Source: Amia ocellicauda
Lineage: Eukaryota > Chordata > Actinopteri > Amiiformes > Amiidae
DNA length: 64,000 nt
Assembly (NCBI RefSeq): GCF_036373705.1
Contig: NC_089866.1
Coordinates: 23,166,001-23,230,000, forward strand
Direction of reading: 5' to 3'
Under the pieces are notes generated by a model that was not told where the DNA came from, searched no databases, and worked only from the letters and a program-made list of their open reading frames with translations. This document shows, piece by piece, positions 1 through 13,999 of the stretch. Position 1 is the stretch's first letter. Every line of letters starts with the position of its first letter. The translations under genes and the position numbers were made by a program.

Positions 1-1551
1 TTGGTTTCCAGTAGCTCCACAAGCTAGATTACTTGAGGCTTCCTGTGATGTACACAATTTCCCCTTCTCTCCGAGCTTGATTTGCCTAGAAGTGGCACTG
101 AAACAGCTCTGATACAACGATTTGTACTGCAAGCTTAATCTCGGCTCCTTTGGGAATCACTGTGGAGAGGTAATTACCTCCCACTGCTTCAGCACCGTAC
201 CAAAAAAATTGTCAAAGTCTGGCTAGGGAAGACTTTAAGAGAGCAAATATAGTGCATTTGAGTGCAGTTGCACAGATCTGGTTTTGGAGGTTTCTAGCAA
301 TCCAGCAGGTGTTTGAAGTCCCTCTGAATCATCAGACCCTAAATAACGAGGACATATTCTCACATTGTGCCACTGAAGCAGTTCAGTTGAAGTGGGTCAC
401 CAAGAAGTCTAAAGATGAAGTACTGTTTTCAAGATTTGTACACACTTGGGAGGTTTGTCATAGTTTGGAAATGAGTCCTGGAGCCACTCTGTCTTTCCTG
501 CTGTTTGAATTCCTGCTGAATTATTAATTCGAACCGATAAATACAATCTGAAATGCCCTTGCTTACTTGTCAAGTGATTGAATATGTTTCCATTTTTATC
601 AAAAACATGCATACTAGAGAGGCATTTTAAATTATATTTAGATGTAAATGTGTACCTGTAATTTTGGAGGACCTTCTTGGAAGTATGAAAACCAAACAAA
701 AAATAAGATTTTCTTCTTCTTCTGCCTTTAGTTTTTGGTTTCATAAATACTTCAGTGTGGGCGTGTTGTTGACAAGACATGGCACAAGCACAATTCTATC
801 CAGTCTGCCCTCAGCTTGTTTCATATTTTTTTGTTTACTGAAACCAGTCTTAACAACTCTTAATGGATTATCCAATTAATGATGCACAGAGACAGCTGGT
901 AATTACACTTCATCAAACACCCCCATGATGAGCTCAAATGGACAGACAGCTGCTCATTTAAACAGCTTACCAAGACAGGACTTCTAAAACCACAGCACTT
1001 CGTACAGGGCTAGCATGTCCTAATGTTACATTATCTTATTAGGAGATGAAAATAGTTGTAATAAAATCTGAAATTGTTCAATTAAAGGGTGATCTAAGTG
1101 ATCAAGAACTCAGGCAGCATGAAGACCAGAAGACACAGTAGTCACCACATGACCAGGCTTGAGAACCAATGGTTAATATGAAGCCTTAAATTACATTTTC
1201 TGCAATCAAACCTTAAGTTTCAACCATACCACTATGCAGGTGCATAGCTGTCAAGGAACTGAGGAAACCAATCCTGCAGGTTCGTTAACCCAATTAACAG
1301 ATTGCTGCGCTCCCATAGCTGTCTAAACAGCTAGCAGGTGACCAATTATGGTTGCACAGACAAAGGTGCAAATTACACTGTAATCAAAGACTCTCGTGAT
1401 AAGCATCAATTGTCTTTTTGTGGGCACAATTGCTTAACTCCTAAACACCTGGCCAACAAAACAATCTAACTTCAAAGATAGGAGTTCTGAAAATCCAGGT
1501 GACTAATCCAGATCATTTGAAGAACGTATCCAAAACAGCTGAATGTACTTT

Positions 1552-1675
1552 TTTTCTTAGCAGACACCCTTATTCAGGGTGACTAACATTCTTTTTACAT
1601 GCAATTAACCAGTTATACAGCTGGGTTCATACTAGAGCAATCTAGACCAGAGCCCTAACTGCTACTCCACACTGC
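1552..1675 (-). mobile_element. SINE 3' part, same family, minus strand
   Basis: Reverse complement shows AACCCAGCTGTATAACTGG and the tail CACCCTGAATAAGGGTGTCT, shared with the SINE at 44.6 kb. The tRNA-like head is weak, so it is probably 5' truncated or old. Confidence 0.65.
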
Positions 1676-1682
1676 AGATACA

Positions 1683-1783
1683 GGAGGATGTGTTGGTTAG
1701 ACTTCCCGTCTTCCTAATTGATATCCTCCTCTGCCGCCTCAGTTGTCAATTAGCAAGATAGGAAGTCTAACTAATGCATCCCC
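1683..1783. repeat. imperfect hairpin, 37-38 bp arms
   Basis: Arms 1683-1720 and 1747-1783 are inverted copies with about seven mismatches (GTTAGACTTCC and GGAAGTCTAAC are the perfect cores), separated by 26 bp. Perhaps the collapsed ends of a MITE. Origin unknown. Confidence 0.7.
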
Positions 1784-3833
1784 CTCGAACCAGGGGATTT
1801 ACCTGTATTTAATCAAGAGCTCAAGGGAACCAATGAATAAATAAATAAATGTTTAGGGGGTGTATATCTGTAAGAATGTTCTGTAGCTCAGTAGCAAGTA
1901 TGTGTAGGAAGTCCTAAGGCACATTTGCTATTAATAAATAACCACAGCAAATTTCATAGCCATTTCATAATTGGACATGAATGAAGGTAAGCTGATAGCT
2001 GTTTGGCAATGTGGCTTTATAATAACAGCTTTCTGTTCATTTTCGCCCTATTATGTCATTACTCCCACATGATTTACACATCACAGAAGGGCCGCAGTTT
2101 TATGACGGCATTTCATTTTGAGCACACCATGTAATATGTGAATAATTCAAACCTCATAAAGCGCTTGAAACAGCATAAAAAAAACTGCAAATGACTTACT
2201 TATCTGAATGACTGTACAAAGCCATTCTGGTCTTCGGTAGGGTAGTGGTTCTGAAACATGTGTTAACATTAACAAAACTATATTTTACCCTCAGGAAGGT
2301 TGACATGTTGCAGGACTCGATTATGATGAATAAGTAATAATGTGATTAATGTTAATTCCAAAGGAGAATGCTCATTACACTACATGAATTCTTAATACTG
2401 AGCTTTTTTAATAAAGAAGCAAGCAGAGTCAGAATCCCAGTGTAGATCTTTAACAACAGTAACTATTTATTAATTTTATTCAGTTCTTATTAGATGTATG
2501 TATTAGTATGAGAGATTTAATGCAAAGACACAAGAGTCTGTAATAGCCTAAAAAAACATTTAAGTAATATAATGTGGTGATCAGAAATGAACCACTGAAA
2601 GTCACGCCAAGTATTAAAAAAATACTGCATAACAACTATGGCTGCAACCCAATCACAGACTTCCTATTCCAATACTGGTTGGCAGCTTTTGGTTAGATAA
2701 AAGATCCTTCCTTCATTATAATACAAAACCACTATTTAGTGTGCTTTTAATCTGTGATTGGCAGGTGACTATACATTATGATTTGGGCCAACACTATATG
2801 CATCCTACTGCTATTTAGAAATATGGTCAACTTTATCTCCTGCACCCTTCTGTACTATTAGCAAAAATAGCCAAAATATCAGCAGATTGTGAATTAAAAA
2901 AATGAACCAAACAATTATACTTGTATTTGACTTCCATTTCCCTATTGAAAAAGTAAATACAATTTCTAATATAGAAAATATTGTAGTAAATTCATGTTTT
3001 ATGTCTATTATTTCTTAATATCACACAATAAATATAGGGAGGCATAGAACTATCAGACGGAAAGCTCTACCAATTTCATTCATGTGTTTCAAATATATTA
3101 AATTAATTAAACTGAATTGTTGATATTAGACACGGAAGATTAGATATTAAATAGCTTGCCATACAGGCATAGGAAATAATATTTTAATCCCGGTACAGTA
3201 ATTTTTCATTATATATTGTAGCTATTATATTGATGTTCTGTTGTTGATACAAAATACATCAGACATTATTGGGTCCACCTGATAAGATAGTTTGCACTTT
3301 GTTTAGTATAAAAAAAGTATTGCTTTTTTAATTATTTTGCCTTAATACCAAGTGATATAAAACACAGAACATCCCAACTGGCACACAACAAACCCAGTGG
3401 AGCAGAAGAGAGCAATCAAAGAATATCTGCAGCACTATAGGAAATGCTTGGAATCCCCCTTCCATATTGTGTATCATCATTGTCTAATAATTCCATACTA
3501 ACGTTTACATGGCGACCTTATAATACACTTTCAGGGCAGCGAAAACCCCGTGCACCATGTGACCTGCACATATGGAATTCAGAAATGTACCCTCAGGCAA
3601 TTTACTTTTATTCTGAATCAATTACAACAAATGCCATCCTCCATAGGCATGCTGATATAGAAACCTGAACAAGAGGATTATGTTCCAATCTATAAAGTGG
3701 TTGAAGTTAATCTACCTCTAGTATATCTCTCTCTCTCACTCCTCCTCTCTCTCCAAATATTGTGTGTTTTAAAACTAGCATTACTGAACCTTGCAGGGTA
3801 ACAGATCATATTACACAGCTTCTTTAAGGAAAG

Positions 3834-3937
3834 AATAATTGTGTCCCAGACTAAGAAGTTGATATTTGAAGAGACCCCTAAAAAAGCTTTTAATTACAGA
3901 ACATATGTTGACTCAAAGTCCACTGGTTTGCATGGAG
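3834..3937 (+). repeat. short interspersed repeat, copy A
   Basis: Starts AATAATTGTGTCCCAGACT and ends GTTGACTCAAAGTCCACTGG then TTGCATGGAG. Shares these blocks with copy B at 4.92-5.00 kb in the same direction; copy A has an additional internal segment of about 25 bp. Family not recognised. Confidence 0.6.
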
Positions 3938-4923
3938 TATACCATTATTTGACACCATTCTATTTGTATAATTTTTTTTCAGGATTTCAAACATTCCTAC
4001 ATGTTCCTCTGTCAAATGTGATGCGTTCTGAATTACAATAATGACACCACTGTTAGTTACATGGGAGGAAACATTTAGCAATTCCAGTCTGACTGCATTT
4101 AACAAACAATGACACCTCGATCAGAGATCAATAATCGAAGTTGATGATGCCAGAATTCAAATAAATTTGAATGGCTTATTACAAGCTCTAAGATAAGGAC
4201 ACACCTAAACATGTGAATTTTTGCAGTCAGTTCTGTGCTGCATTAACATGAGTACCTTATGCCTTCGATTTCTGCTATTAAAAAACATAAATAATAATAA
4301 TAATAATAATCATCATATCAACATTTGTTTGAACAAGTTATGCAAGTTATGTATTTTCTTGGTTATTATTATGGTTATTAAGAATAACTGTAATCTATTA
4401 TATTAATATATTATTTGTTATATACATGTTTTATATATTGTATATCATTCATATATTAATAAGTGTAGATGTGTGTTCAATGTGTTGTAGTATAAATCCA
4501 CTTACAATTCCATTTTTCATAATTATTACAGTTATATTCAGTTATTCAGTTTTCAGCTTGAATTTAAATTCAGCTAATTTAAGTATCACTTAAAAAAGAT
4601 AATACTGACTTAAATGCCCGAATTATTGGCTTCTAATTTTAGATGATTTGTTCCGAGTTCTTAACACACACTCTTCTGTTTTGTAACAACACATTGTGCA
4701 TGTTTAGCTGAAACTCATTCAAAAACCTCAGTCTGTTTTTTGGCAAGCTATTATTACTATTATTACTTCATACAGAGCTGCCTTGTCCGGACTAATGGCT
4801 AGTTTTCCATAATTTTTGTATTGTTAGTAGTACAGGAATTCAATTAAACCCTATATAGCCAGTGCCTACATTAAACACATTGTGTAAAAGCAACATAATT
4901 TGCAACTATGTAATATACAGAGC

Positions 4924-5000
4924 TAATAATTGTGTCCCAGACTCCCAGGTTGACATTAGTCCCCCTAAAGTTGACTCAAAGTCCACTGTCTTGCATGGAG
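4924..5000 (+). repeat. short interspersed repeat, copy B
   Basis: TAATAATTGTGTCCCAGACT, then CCCCTAAAGTTGACTCAAAG and TTGCATGGAG. Direct copy of the 3.83-kb repeat, shorter in the middle. Confidence 0.6.
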
Positions 5001-6420
5001 CAGATCAGGGGTCTATAGGTATGACTTTGGAGATGTGCCAAGATTCATTGTAAGTGTAATGGTTGAATTTAGGTGCAATTACAATTGATACTGTAATTAT
5101 ACCACACCGTATACAACTTTTACAGCTGTAGCACGAACATCCAGTTTCAATTCTGCATGTCAATTTAAGCAAATGTAGTCAAAATAAGTAAAGGACCAGA
5201 ATGAAACATGCAGCACCTGCTGTTGGTCTGTATATCAGCTAGTTTGAAAAAACCCTGTGGCAAATGCTGCTATGCAAAACGTGTCTTATTTCCAACCTTG
5301 CCTTTTTTACAGTTGTATCCCACGTGGAGTTTATTTTCGTGTAACAACTCCAGCATAATATGAGAAAGCTAAACCTACATAAGTAACAATCTACCTTTTC
5401 TAGTTTGACTAAAAAACCCTCCAGCTCCTAGTAGCCTCAGTACCCCTATGCCCTGTTTGTTGTTTCAATTCAGTTCAGCACCATTGCCTGCTTTATCCCC
5501 ATGTCCCCAACCTGTGAACACCCAGCTAACACACACAACCTTATGTAGCAACCTAATATTGTTAGCTGGGAATATATTTACCCGGATTTATATATATTGT
5601 TCTCAGAGTCTGTTGGGTTAGAGTTGACTGGAGGTTTACTGCACAAACACAGCCCACATCACTTCTGTATTATTCTGTGTATGTTTTAAAACAGATTAAA
5701 TCTAACTAGTTATACACGTCCAAAATATAGAAGAAGAGTGTGATAAACAAGTACATATTATATGCATTTTAACTGACAGGCAGAAGAAGGCGAACGGTTT
5801 GAAAATTGGAAGCACAGCTGTACTGGGGTGTACTAAAACAACTAGACAATAAATGCAAACAACCAATCAATCAATTAACCAATAGCTCTCCTCTTGTCTA
5901 CTGCCAGTTTTAGAAAGCCTTGCACGTCATGGCAATGTTGTTGTGGTGGCTGGTTAACTGAATACACATTATTAAATTATTTAGCCGACGTCTTTGACAT
6001 ACACGTGAAAGAAGTGAAAATCCCATTCGCAACGTTAATAAGTTTAGGGTAATTTAGTGACGTGGAAGAATTTGCATTTTGGGGATTTCTGGGACAATAC
6101 CTAAACAATCAAAAAGGTTAATTCAATAATTAAGATCAGCCATGCCAATATATTCAATTCAACACTTTTCTTTACAATAAATAAATATCTATCTATTTGT
6201 AGGGTATATTTGTATATATGAACTGTATAATTGAAAAAAAAATATATATATATATATATGCATGTTATATATTAATTAAAATATATATATAACCTTTTCA
6301 AAGATCCACCAAAACATGCATATGCAATCCCATTTAACAAGTCCGTGTATTCCTCTGAAATAGAGTACATAATTTCAGTACAATCCTGGTCATTTTAATC
6401 AAAATCAGCCCACCAGACCT

Positions 6421-6860
6421 GTTTGCCCGATAAGGAGGGAATGCAATCTTATTCCCACCGAGCGCCTTTTCTCTCCCGATTCTCGGTCTCTTCAGCGCAG
6501 ATCATGTTTTAATCGCACTTATCGCTGCATCCTCATTCACGCCATGCATTGTTATTCATTATTGGTAAGCTGTAATCATCAACCTACCCGTGTCCCTCTC
6601 TGCGCTCCGGGAAAAGCAGTGCTAATGTGGCACAGCGGAGTGGGGAGGAGAGGCGTGCGCCGCGCTATTCTGCATGGGTTAACAGCTCGACTGCGCTGTG
6701 CGGCAGCTCCTGTCCTCCGAGCAGCTCTGCTGGAGATGCCGGGCGCCCTGGGTTGGCTCTCGGAGGATGACAAGCCCTTGGTACCCGGGGCTGGAAACCC
6801 CCTGTCACTTCCATCAGGGGGCGAAGCCGTCATGGGGGTCTGTCTTCATTCATCTTAGAC
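6421..6860. promoter_or_regulatory. CpG-rich patch, possible promoter of the neighbouring gene
   Basis: Roughly 29 CpG dinucleotides in 440 bp by hand count, far above the flanking AT-rich DNA. No protein I recognise is encoded. In mammals RPH3A follows PTPN11 in the same orientation, so a minus-strand promoter of that gene is possible; this is inference only. Confidence 0.35.
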
Positions 6861-6921
6861 TGGACGATCTTCCTTGAGAGGCGTTCTTAGGCATTCTGTG
6901 TTTGTGGCCATAAGGAAGAAT

Positions 6922-6923
<2 letters not shown>

Positions 6924-6952
<29 letters not shown>
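6924..6952. repeat. (CA)n microsatellite
   Basis: About 14 uninterrupted AC units just beside the CpG-rich patch. Confidence 0.95.
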
Positions 6953-6954
<2 letters not shown>

Positions 6955-7750
6955 TGACGGTGCAGCTCATGTATGTATATATGTGAAGAGCGACGGGTTT
7001 TGTTACATTGTAGGGATAATGGTGAGAAATGAATGCTTAGGTTTTTAATTGTACTCATTGGACCATGTCCTAGAATACAGCAAGCTTTTGTTTTATACCT
7101 TTTGTAGATATACTGCATTTGTGTATATGAATAGCAACGAGATTGGGGATACTCATGAGAACACAATTACAGTAATTTCTTTTTTTTATTTTTTATTATT
7201 TTTTTCCTTTCATATTGAGGCGTGTCTTACCCACTCAACTTTGTTCCCCCTGTACATTTCCTCTTTCACTTTCCATTCCTGTGTGAATGACTCCATACTT
7301 TTGTAGAACTCGGTTATGTAGGTCTTGCAAAGCTGCTGCTCTCATCAAATCAATTCCACCATGAAAACCCTAGAAGTAGCAACAATGATATGAAGGAAAG
7401 AAACCAGAATAGAATTGTACACACAAGCCCTCCTTGAACGGTTCTCTGATTTCGTTCTAGAGCTTTACATGTTTTATTTATTCTAAGATTAAAGCCAGAG
7501 AACGCCATTTATCCCTTCTAGAACTTGGAATTATACATGAAACAAAAGGTTAACCAGCCATGCACATTCTGAGAATAAAGAACTCCACGCATCACACACT
7601 GGTATAAAATTGTTTTTTTTAATCCTATGTTTAGTATTCATACATTTCACCAATACACTTTTGAACGCTTCCATCAATTAGTCAAATGACAGATATCAGA
7701 GCAAATCAAGCTTACACCCATTTTCATCGGTTTTGTATCACATACATATA

Positions 7751-7757
<7 letters not shown>

Positions 7758-7797
<40 letters not shown>
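7758..7797. repeat. (AT)n microsatellite
   Basis: About 20 uninterrupted AT units in non-coding DNA. Confidence 0.95.
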
Positions 7798-7800
<3 letters not shown>

Positions 7801-10800
7801 TGGTGGTAATACAGTTACCTCATTAAATCCATGCTTCTAACTCCCAAACCAAAGCAACACTATCTCAACATGTCACATGCATTCCTGTAGCTCCGATACA
7901 CTCTTATATAACAATATTATGAAAATGTAAAAATAATTTTGTACTGAATTTTACTGCCGTCAAGAGTTCTAAGCTTCTGAACAAACGAAGTGACTTGATA
8001 GACACACCATGTATATTCTATATATGTACACACACCCACGCCTGTGTGTGCATGTGTGTATCTTTTTTGTATGTACACACACACACACAAACATACATAT
8101 ACAACACAATCACAGTATTATAGTTCATGTAATGTGAATATACTTTGTGATGCATATTGACAAGGCGGAAATACATTGTAAAGGTGTGAGCTTTTTTATT
8201 ATTGTAGACAGTCAAGTAACAGAATGTCATATGGTAACCTGCAATGATACACTTTGCATACATTTAAATAAACCTTAATAATCAATGCACTAAAAGGCTC
8301 AATTTCTCCCAAAGACTTGCAACAAAAATATATTACTAAAAACCTGGTGGAAAACAAAATTGCCTGATTAAACATGGTATATTTTATTAAGGTTTAGGCA
8401 TTTTTTAGTGAGTATATTCTCCTCTACAAGATATTCATATACAATATATAAGAGTTTAAAAAATATAGTCTTTGCATTGAGTTCAACATTTTCCCATTTT
8501 TATTTATATATCTAGGATGATAAAATTCACATTTAGTGTAATCCATTTGTTTTCATTGGTGGTTCTAGAAAGAGAGCCCAAGTAACATAAAAAAACAAAA
8601 CAATATACATACATGTTCATCAGCTGATGTGAATCATTTATAAGACATTTTAGATTAAAATTAACAAAACAAAACAAAACATCTCATTTGAAGGAGCTGC
8701 GGCATAAGTTCTGTGTTACTCAAGAAAGAAACAGACCATATCTGGGGGCAAGACGGCAGTCTTCACAGGACCTACTCAGATGAGTGGCGATTGTTCAGAC
8801 TGTCTCTCCTATCATATACCCTGCTGTCCATAACAGCATAGGTGTATAACTTTCACGGTTTAGCAATCCAGAATGGAAAACAATTGTGCATCAGTCATTT
8901 CAGAAAAAAAATAAAAAAATCGACTTTTGGACCATGGCCACAACAGTACCAATGGCAGAATTTTTTTTTTTTTAAATAAGGTAAAAGTGTGCATGGCACC
9001 ACAGCAATGAAGCAATGAGATAGAGACGAACGGAAAACACACATTTCAATTCAACCCTGACCCCACATACAGCTGAAGAGTTGTAAAGATAACCAATTCA
9101 CCCATTTCCAACATTTTGACAAATCACTGCAAGTACCACCACCAGAGACCAACAACGACCAACAACACTCAACGTTTTTGTGACTTAAGGAAGAGGCCGT
9201 CTGATCCTCCCTGCCTTCAAAAGTACATGCAACAGAAACACAGATGATGGATTCAAAGGTGCCCCGTAGTCTCAGAACTATTAGAGGTTCAGGCAAAACA
9301 TCAAATATGGCATCACTGTTAATACAACAACGAAAAGTAACTTAAACTGCCTCGTTGAAGGGTTCCTCCGCAATTACCAAAGACTCGATTGCGTAACCGC
9401 TGCCATTAGCTTCTTAAGTCCATGGAAATCATTTCAGATTTCGCATTCGATTATGTCACCGATGATTCGCAGAGTGAGCGCCCCAGTACACTAGTTTCTT
9501 CAGAAAGGGACAGACAGTAGAAAGCAGAGGGATAGTTTGGGTTATATACCACAGCCCATCGATATCTTATACCTACAAACGGCAACATCTGCCATCAGCG
9601 CCGGGAAGCAAAACCTTTTCAAGCGAGAACCAGAAGGTCAATGTTAACAGCCTGGGCTTTGAAACTAGAAATTATCTTGAGGCCCCTACAGTGTGTTGTT
9701 TCTATTGTATCAGCCAGAAGATGACAGATGTAAGAGAGAGACAGAGAGAGAGAGAAAAAACAAACTTGGAGACCAAGCTCAATGACACTCTGACTTGAAA
9801 GCAAGCTGATAGATCAGTGGAGGCATCAGGCATGGACTACTCATGGTGCTAATGGTGTTATTAGTCATATTCTCAGTTGCTACAAATAAATACTGACTCT
9901 GAAGGACACAGACATCAAAGCCAGATGTCACAGCAAATACTTGAATGTATGAATACATGATTTGCAAAAAAAAAAAAAAAAAAGGAAAAAAAGTCAGAAA
10001 AATTTCTGCTGATGAGATGAACCAGTTTCCATCCATCCAATTCTTACACGGTAAAATCCGGGCGTCTAAACTTCCCCATGTTGTGAAGTATTTTCCGATT
10101 CTATTGCCATTGAAGCAAGAATAAGAAAAGGAGCACAGTGGTAAACACTAACCTATTGAATAATTGAGTGTAATATTCATAAAGGGCATTTAATACTTCT
10201 CATGTATGTTAGTATTTTTTGTGTATGTACATAAATTCCCTCCAAGAGAACTCATTCACTTTAAAGTACAGATCTAGTTCTACAGTAAAATATAGGCATT
10301 GCAAAAATTGGCTAAATCTCTGTAAACATTAAGTACTCTTTGCAGATATATTTTCATTCGGGTACAGCCAAGGCGTATGGTATATCTATGTCAAGATTTC
10401 ACAGTCGGGCATTTCGTTCTGTCTTGGTTCCTGCCATGTGTGTCATTAAACCAATACTGACATCAGAAAGCTGCTTACTGAGAAAGCTAAATATAGGAAC
10501 CTCCAGAATTAAGAATACCATTGTGAATCTCCAAGTGTTAGATGTAAATGTAACAGACCCTGGTTTGCAAGCTCAGTGTACAACTTATTCCTTTGAAACT
10601 TGGCTTTAGGCTGTTAAAATAACATAAGCCCATAAGTACAGTGATGCTTTGCTAAACTAGACATGACAGAAGACAGACAATCTGAAATAATGAGCATTAC
10701 AAAAAAAAAAAAAAAAAAGTTTCAGGATGGCCTTAAAGTTCCAATTTGCTACCCATTAAGTGTATCAGTTTAAGGACACAATTTGTACACTAGGACAGGA

Positions 10801-11182
10801 ACATTACATTATGTCATTGCTCAAAGAATAAATATTCTTTGTTTTCAGACTATGGCTGATTTAAGGCACCATTTCCACAAAAAGAGGAGGAAAAGAAAAT
10901 CTATTTATCAAAACAAAACAGCACCACGTTTTACAAATCAACTTATTCACTGAAATTTTGAAAGCAATGCATATATATTAAAAAAAAAAAAAAAAAAAAC
11001 CTGCAGTATTAATAACCAAATGACAACTACAATACACTGTTTTAGTTGCAGGACTACAAAGCCCTTAATCACCTAAAACCTTTTTTTATTTTTCTTGAAT
11101 TTTCCCAAAAAAACACAGCGATCTTATTGATGCACTTAGCTGCACATTACCACTAGATGGGACTATATAACCCAATCATATC

Positions 11183-11184
<2 letters not shown>

Positions 11185-11229
<45 letters not shown>
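11185..11229. repeat. (AT)n microsatellite
   Basis: About 22 AT units, flanked by similar CCCAATCATATCCC / CCCCATCG sequences. Confidence 0.95.
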
Positions 11230-11230
<1 letters not shown>

Positions 11231-11978
11231 CCCCATCGTCTGCTTATTTTCTCCCAGACACTAAAGCGATGCCAGAAAGTAACCGGATATGGACACACTT
11301 AAGAGACAAAGCAGATGTTTTGTTCATTTCACTGGTGGTGCTATGTGTGCATTTCTGAGCTCGTGCCTTAAAAATGTATTGAACAAACATCTTAATGAGC
11401 CACTGTATATGCAACTGTATTTAGACTTTTGTTAAGATCTTAAACACAACAGACCCACAATTGCCTTAGAGCTATTAGTGACCAGCTTTGCGGCCCCCAT
11501 TCTGTATAATGTACAACGTCAATAACTGCAAGACTGAGAGCAGATCTAACCAAGCATGAACTGCAATGTGGGCTCTTGCAGTTCCAAGACTACACACAAA
11601 AAGGTTCAAAATGGCACTGACAAAGCAAACAGAGGATGCGTTAGCAAAGAAAACAGCAGGTCATTCCTCTCCTATTCAGACGCCACAGTACATTTGTAGA
11701 AATTGTGTTGAAATAATGTAGAAACTATAATAAGATGTTCTCGTGTATTTATTATGATTGCATTTTTGACTGATTTTACAGGGCATAATAGGAGCATGCA
11801 TGGAAAAAAGTAATGTATGATAACTAAATCTGGGGTAATAATGTATTCTTTAAATGGGGGGGGGGACCTATACAGAAAAACACATTGATTGAAACAGACT
11901 ATCATTATAATAGGTTATACTGACTAGTAGTGGGGTCAGTAATTGCACTATTATGGTCACTTGCATGATTGATGAATG

Positions 11979-12352
11979 CAGGAATGGGCAACTCCACTCC
12001 CAGAGTGTCGCAGTGTCCTCTGGGTCTCAGGTTTTCCTTCCACCCCAAAATGATTACATCACAATTTGATCAAATCAAAAGTTCACCATATGCTTCACAT
12101 GAAAAAACAAACCTGTATTCCTTGGCGGCTTACTTTTATTGAGAAATGCTTCTGTGTTCTACTACAAAATATAACCATTCAGATCCGCAGTTTGCTGTTA
12201 GTGGGCAGGCCAAAGTTTTGTTCTAATCCAGCCCTTAATTTATCTAATAAGTGAAATCACAATATTTACAGGCACTGAGTGGTCGGTAACTGAAAGGTAC
12301 AGGCAGAAGTTATAGAATTCTGCCCATCGATGACTGGATTTGCCCATCCCTG
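11979..12352. mobile_element. possible hAT-type MITE
   Basis: Ends CAGGAATGGGCAACTCCA and CAGGGATGGGCAAATCCA are inverted repeats 374 bp apart. The 8-bp flanks GATGAATG and CTTTACTG do not match, so the call rests on the ends alone. Confidence 0.45.
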
Positions 12353-13888
12353 CTTTACTGCATAAGTACAGTAATAATTATAATGGTCCTGAACTGAAGA
12401 AAGACAACAGTTAAAAGACACTAATGTATGCATGGAAAACCATTTGTTTTGCTTTGGCTTTCAATGGAAACGCACTTATGTAAGCTTGGACTCTAATGAT
12501 ATCTGTAACGTCAGAGTTTGTCCTTAATCATTTACAATCCCCAGATTCAGAGATGGAAAAACAAAACCGCAGCCTCGGTATACTGATTGACATTGAAATG
12601 GAAAAGCTACAAAAGGGAATATATTAATACTACTAATAAGAACAGCAACAACAATCCGTTGCTCACACATCTAAGCGTTGCAAACGTTGCTGTCCATCAA
12701 CGGAAGCAGAGAGTATTGCATGAAAACAAAACTGGTCACCAACAACAAACAAAACAAAAAATGCAAGCACCAAATTACAATGCAAAGTAAGACATTCACC
12801 ATAATTGGAAATAAATGCAATCTGTCAGTCTATCTAAACTCATTTCTCGAGTCATACTTGAATTATTCTATATACTAAAGTACTGTAAAGTTGCAATTTG
12901 CAAAGCTTAATTATAAGGTTAAAAATACCTTAACCACAAGTCCATTTAAGGCATGAATGTAAACACCATTTTACTATCTTTTTGCAAATGTGCAGAAACG
13001 CAACTTGATTCATTGTTGAACGATTCTGGAGGCACGGTGTCTTCCTGCTGACAGTAAGCACAAGTAGACTAAACGGAGATTAAACCACTAGCATCCACAT
13101 AAAGCACAAAACACACAATAGTTAACTAACAACTTTGTATTTCATATTATGCACAATGTTTTCTCCATGGTTTGGGTTACAGAATGCATTACAGAGAAAA
13201 AATAAGACCAGGGTACATTATATAAACACACACACATAACAGACTTGTAAAAATTAATTGTGAATTTATTGATTTATTTCCACAGAATGCTGTGACGCAG
13301 CAGAATACTGCTACGTAAGGAGCTGCGGCTCCCCGAAGCCATAAATATTCTCTAACTGACGTTCTTGAATTGCCACGTCTACAACAATCAGAAGTCTGTT
13401 CAGGTGATGACAGGGGGGACGATTCCAACCATGATCAGCATGTCAAAACCTGAAGATGTGTACAAATTGAATGCTTCCAACTGGTAGCACAAAGCACAGA
13501 AGACAAAAGTACTGACAGCACAGATGGAGCCCCCAGATAAGTGCTATGAGGCAAAACGGCTAAACAATAAAACTGCATAAAACCTCGTTTTCCAAATTCT
13601 TGGACGTAGCAAAGCTGTGAAGCGTCACCGATATACTCTTTGCATTTGTTCACAGCCGTTTTGTTTTTTTCTTTACTTGTTCGCTCACAGTTTAACTAAT
13701 TGGTCACAGTTCCTAAATGTATTCGGACAGGTTACCAACTAGCTCTTACACTTTACTAAATAGTTCGCATAGTTTAAGATTATGTAGGCACAGGTTCCCA
13801 ACAAGAGTTTTGCTAGTTCAGCGCAGTGCAGGTTGGCATAAACATGGAGTGTTTTCTGTAGCAGAATTGTTTAAAATTAGGAAGAAGG

Positions 13889-13889
<1 letters not shown>

Positions 13890-13935
<46 letters not shown>

Positions 13936-13947
13936 AATAATAATAAT
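13890..13947. repeat. (ATT)n/(AAT)n triplet palindrome
   Basis: A short AAT run, about 12 ATT units, then AAT units again, so the tract can fold on itself. Lies in the probable ptpn11 3' flank. Confidence 0.9.
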
Positions 13948-13999
13948 GGAAATCCACTATAACGTGCATTATGGGTCCTAATATTATTAGAAAACATAA

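Larger units (their letters stand above)
1..6420. other. AT-rich non-coding DNA, no gene recognised
   Basis: Only short random frames. Holds the SINE fragment at 1.6 kb, the hairpin at 1.7 kb, the two-copy repeat at 3.8 and 4.9 kb, a (AAT)n run near 4.29 kb and AT-rich tracts at 6.24 kb. Could be intron or intergenic DNA of the gene next to ptpn11. Confidence 0.6.
6953..13999. other. non-coding DNA downstream of ptpn11
   Basis: No coding exon recognised on either strand. Contains microsatellites at 7.76, 8.02-8.10 and 11.2 kb, poly(A) runs near 9.97, 10.70 and 10.98 kb, the possible MITE at 12.0 kb and the start of the triplet palindrome at 13.9 kb. Confidence 0.6.

Noticed and set aside
6544..6858. 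104-codon plus-strand frame in the CpG-rich patch
   Set aside because: GC-rich DNA tends to lack stops; no recognisable motif, and nothing similar follows it.
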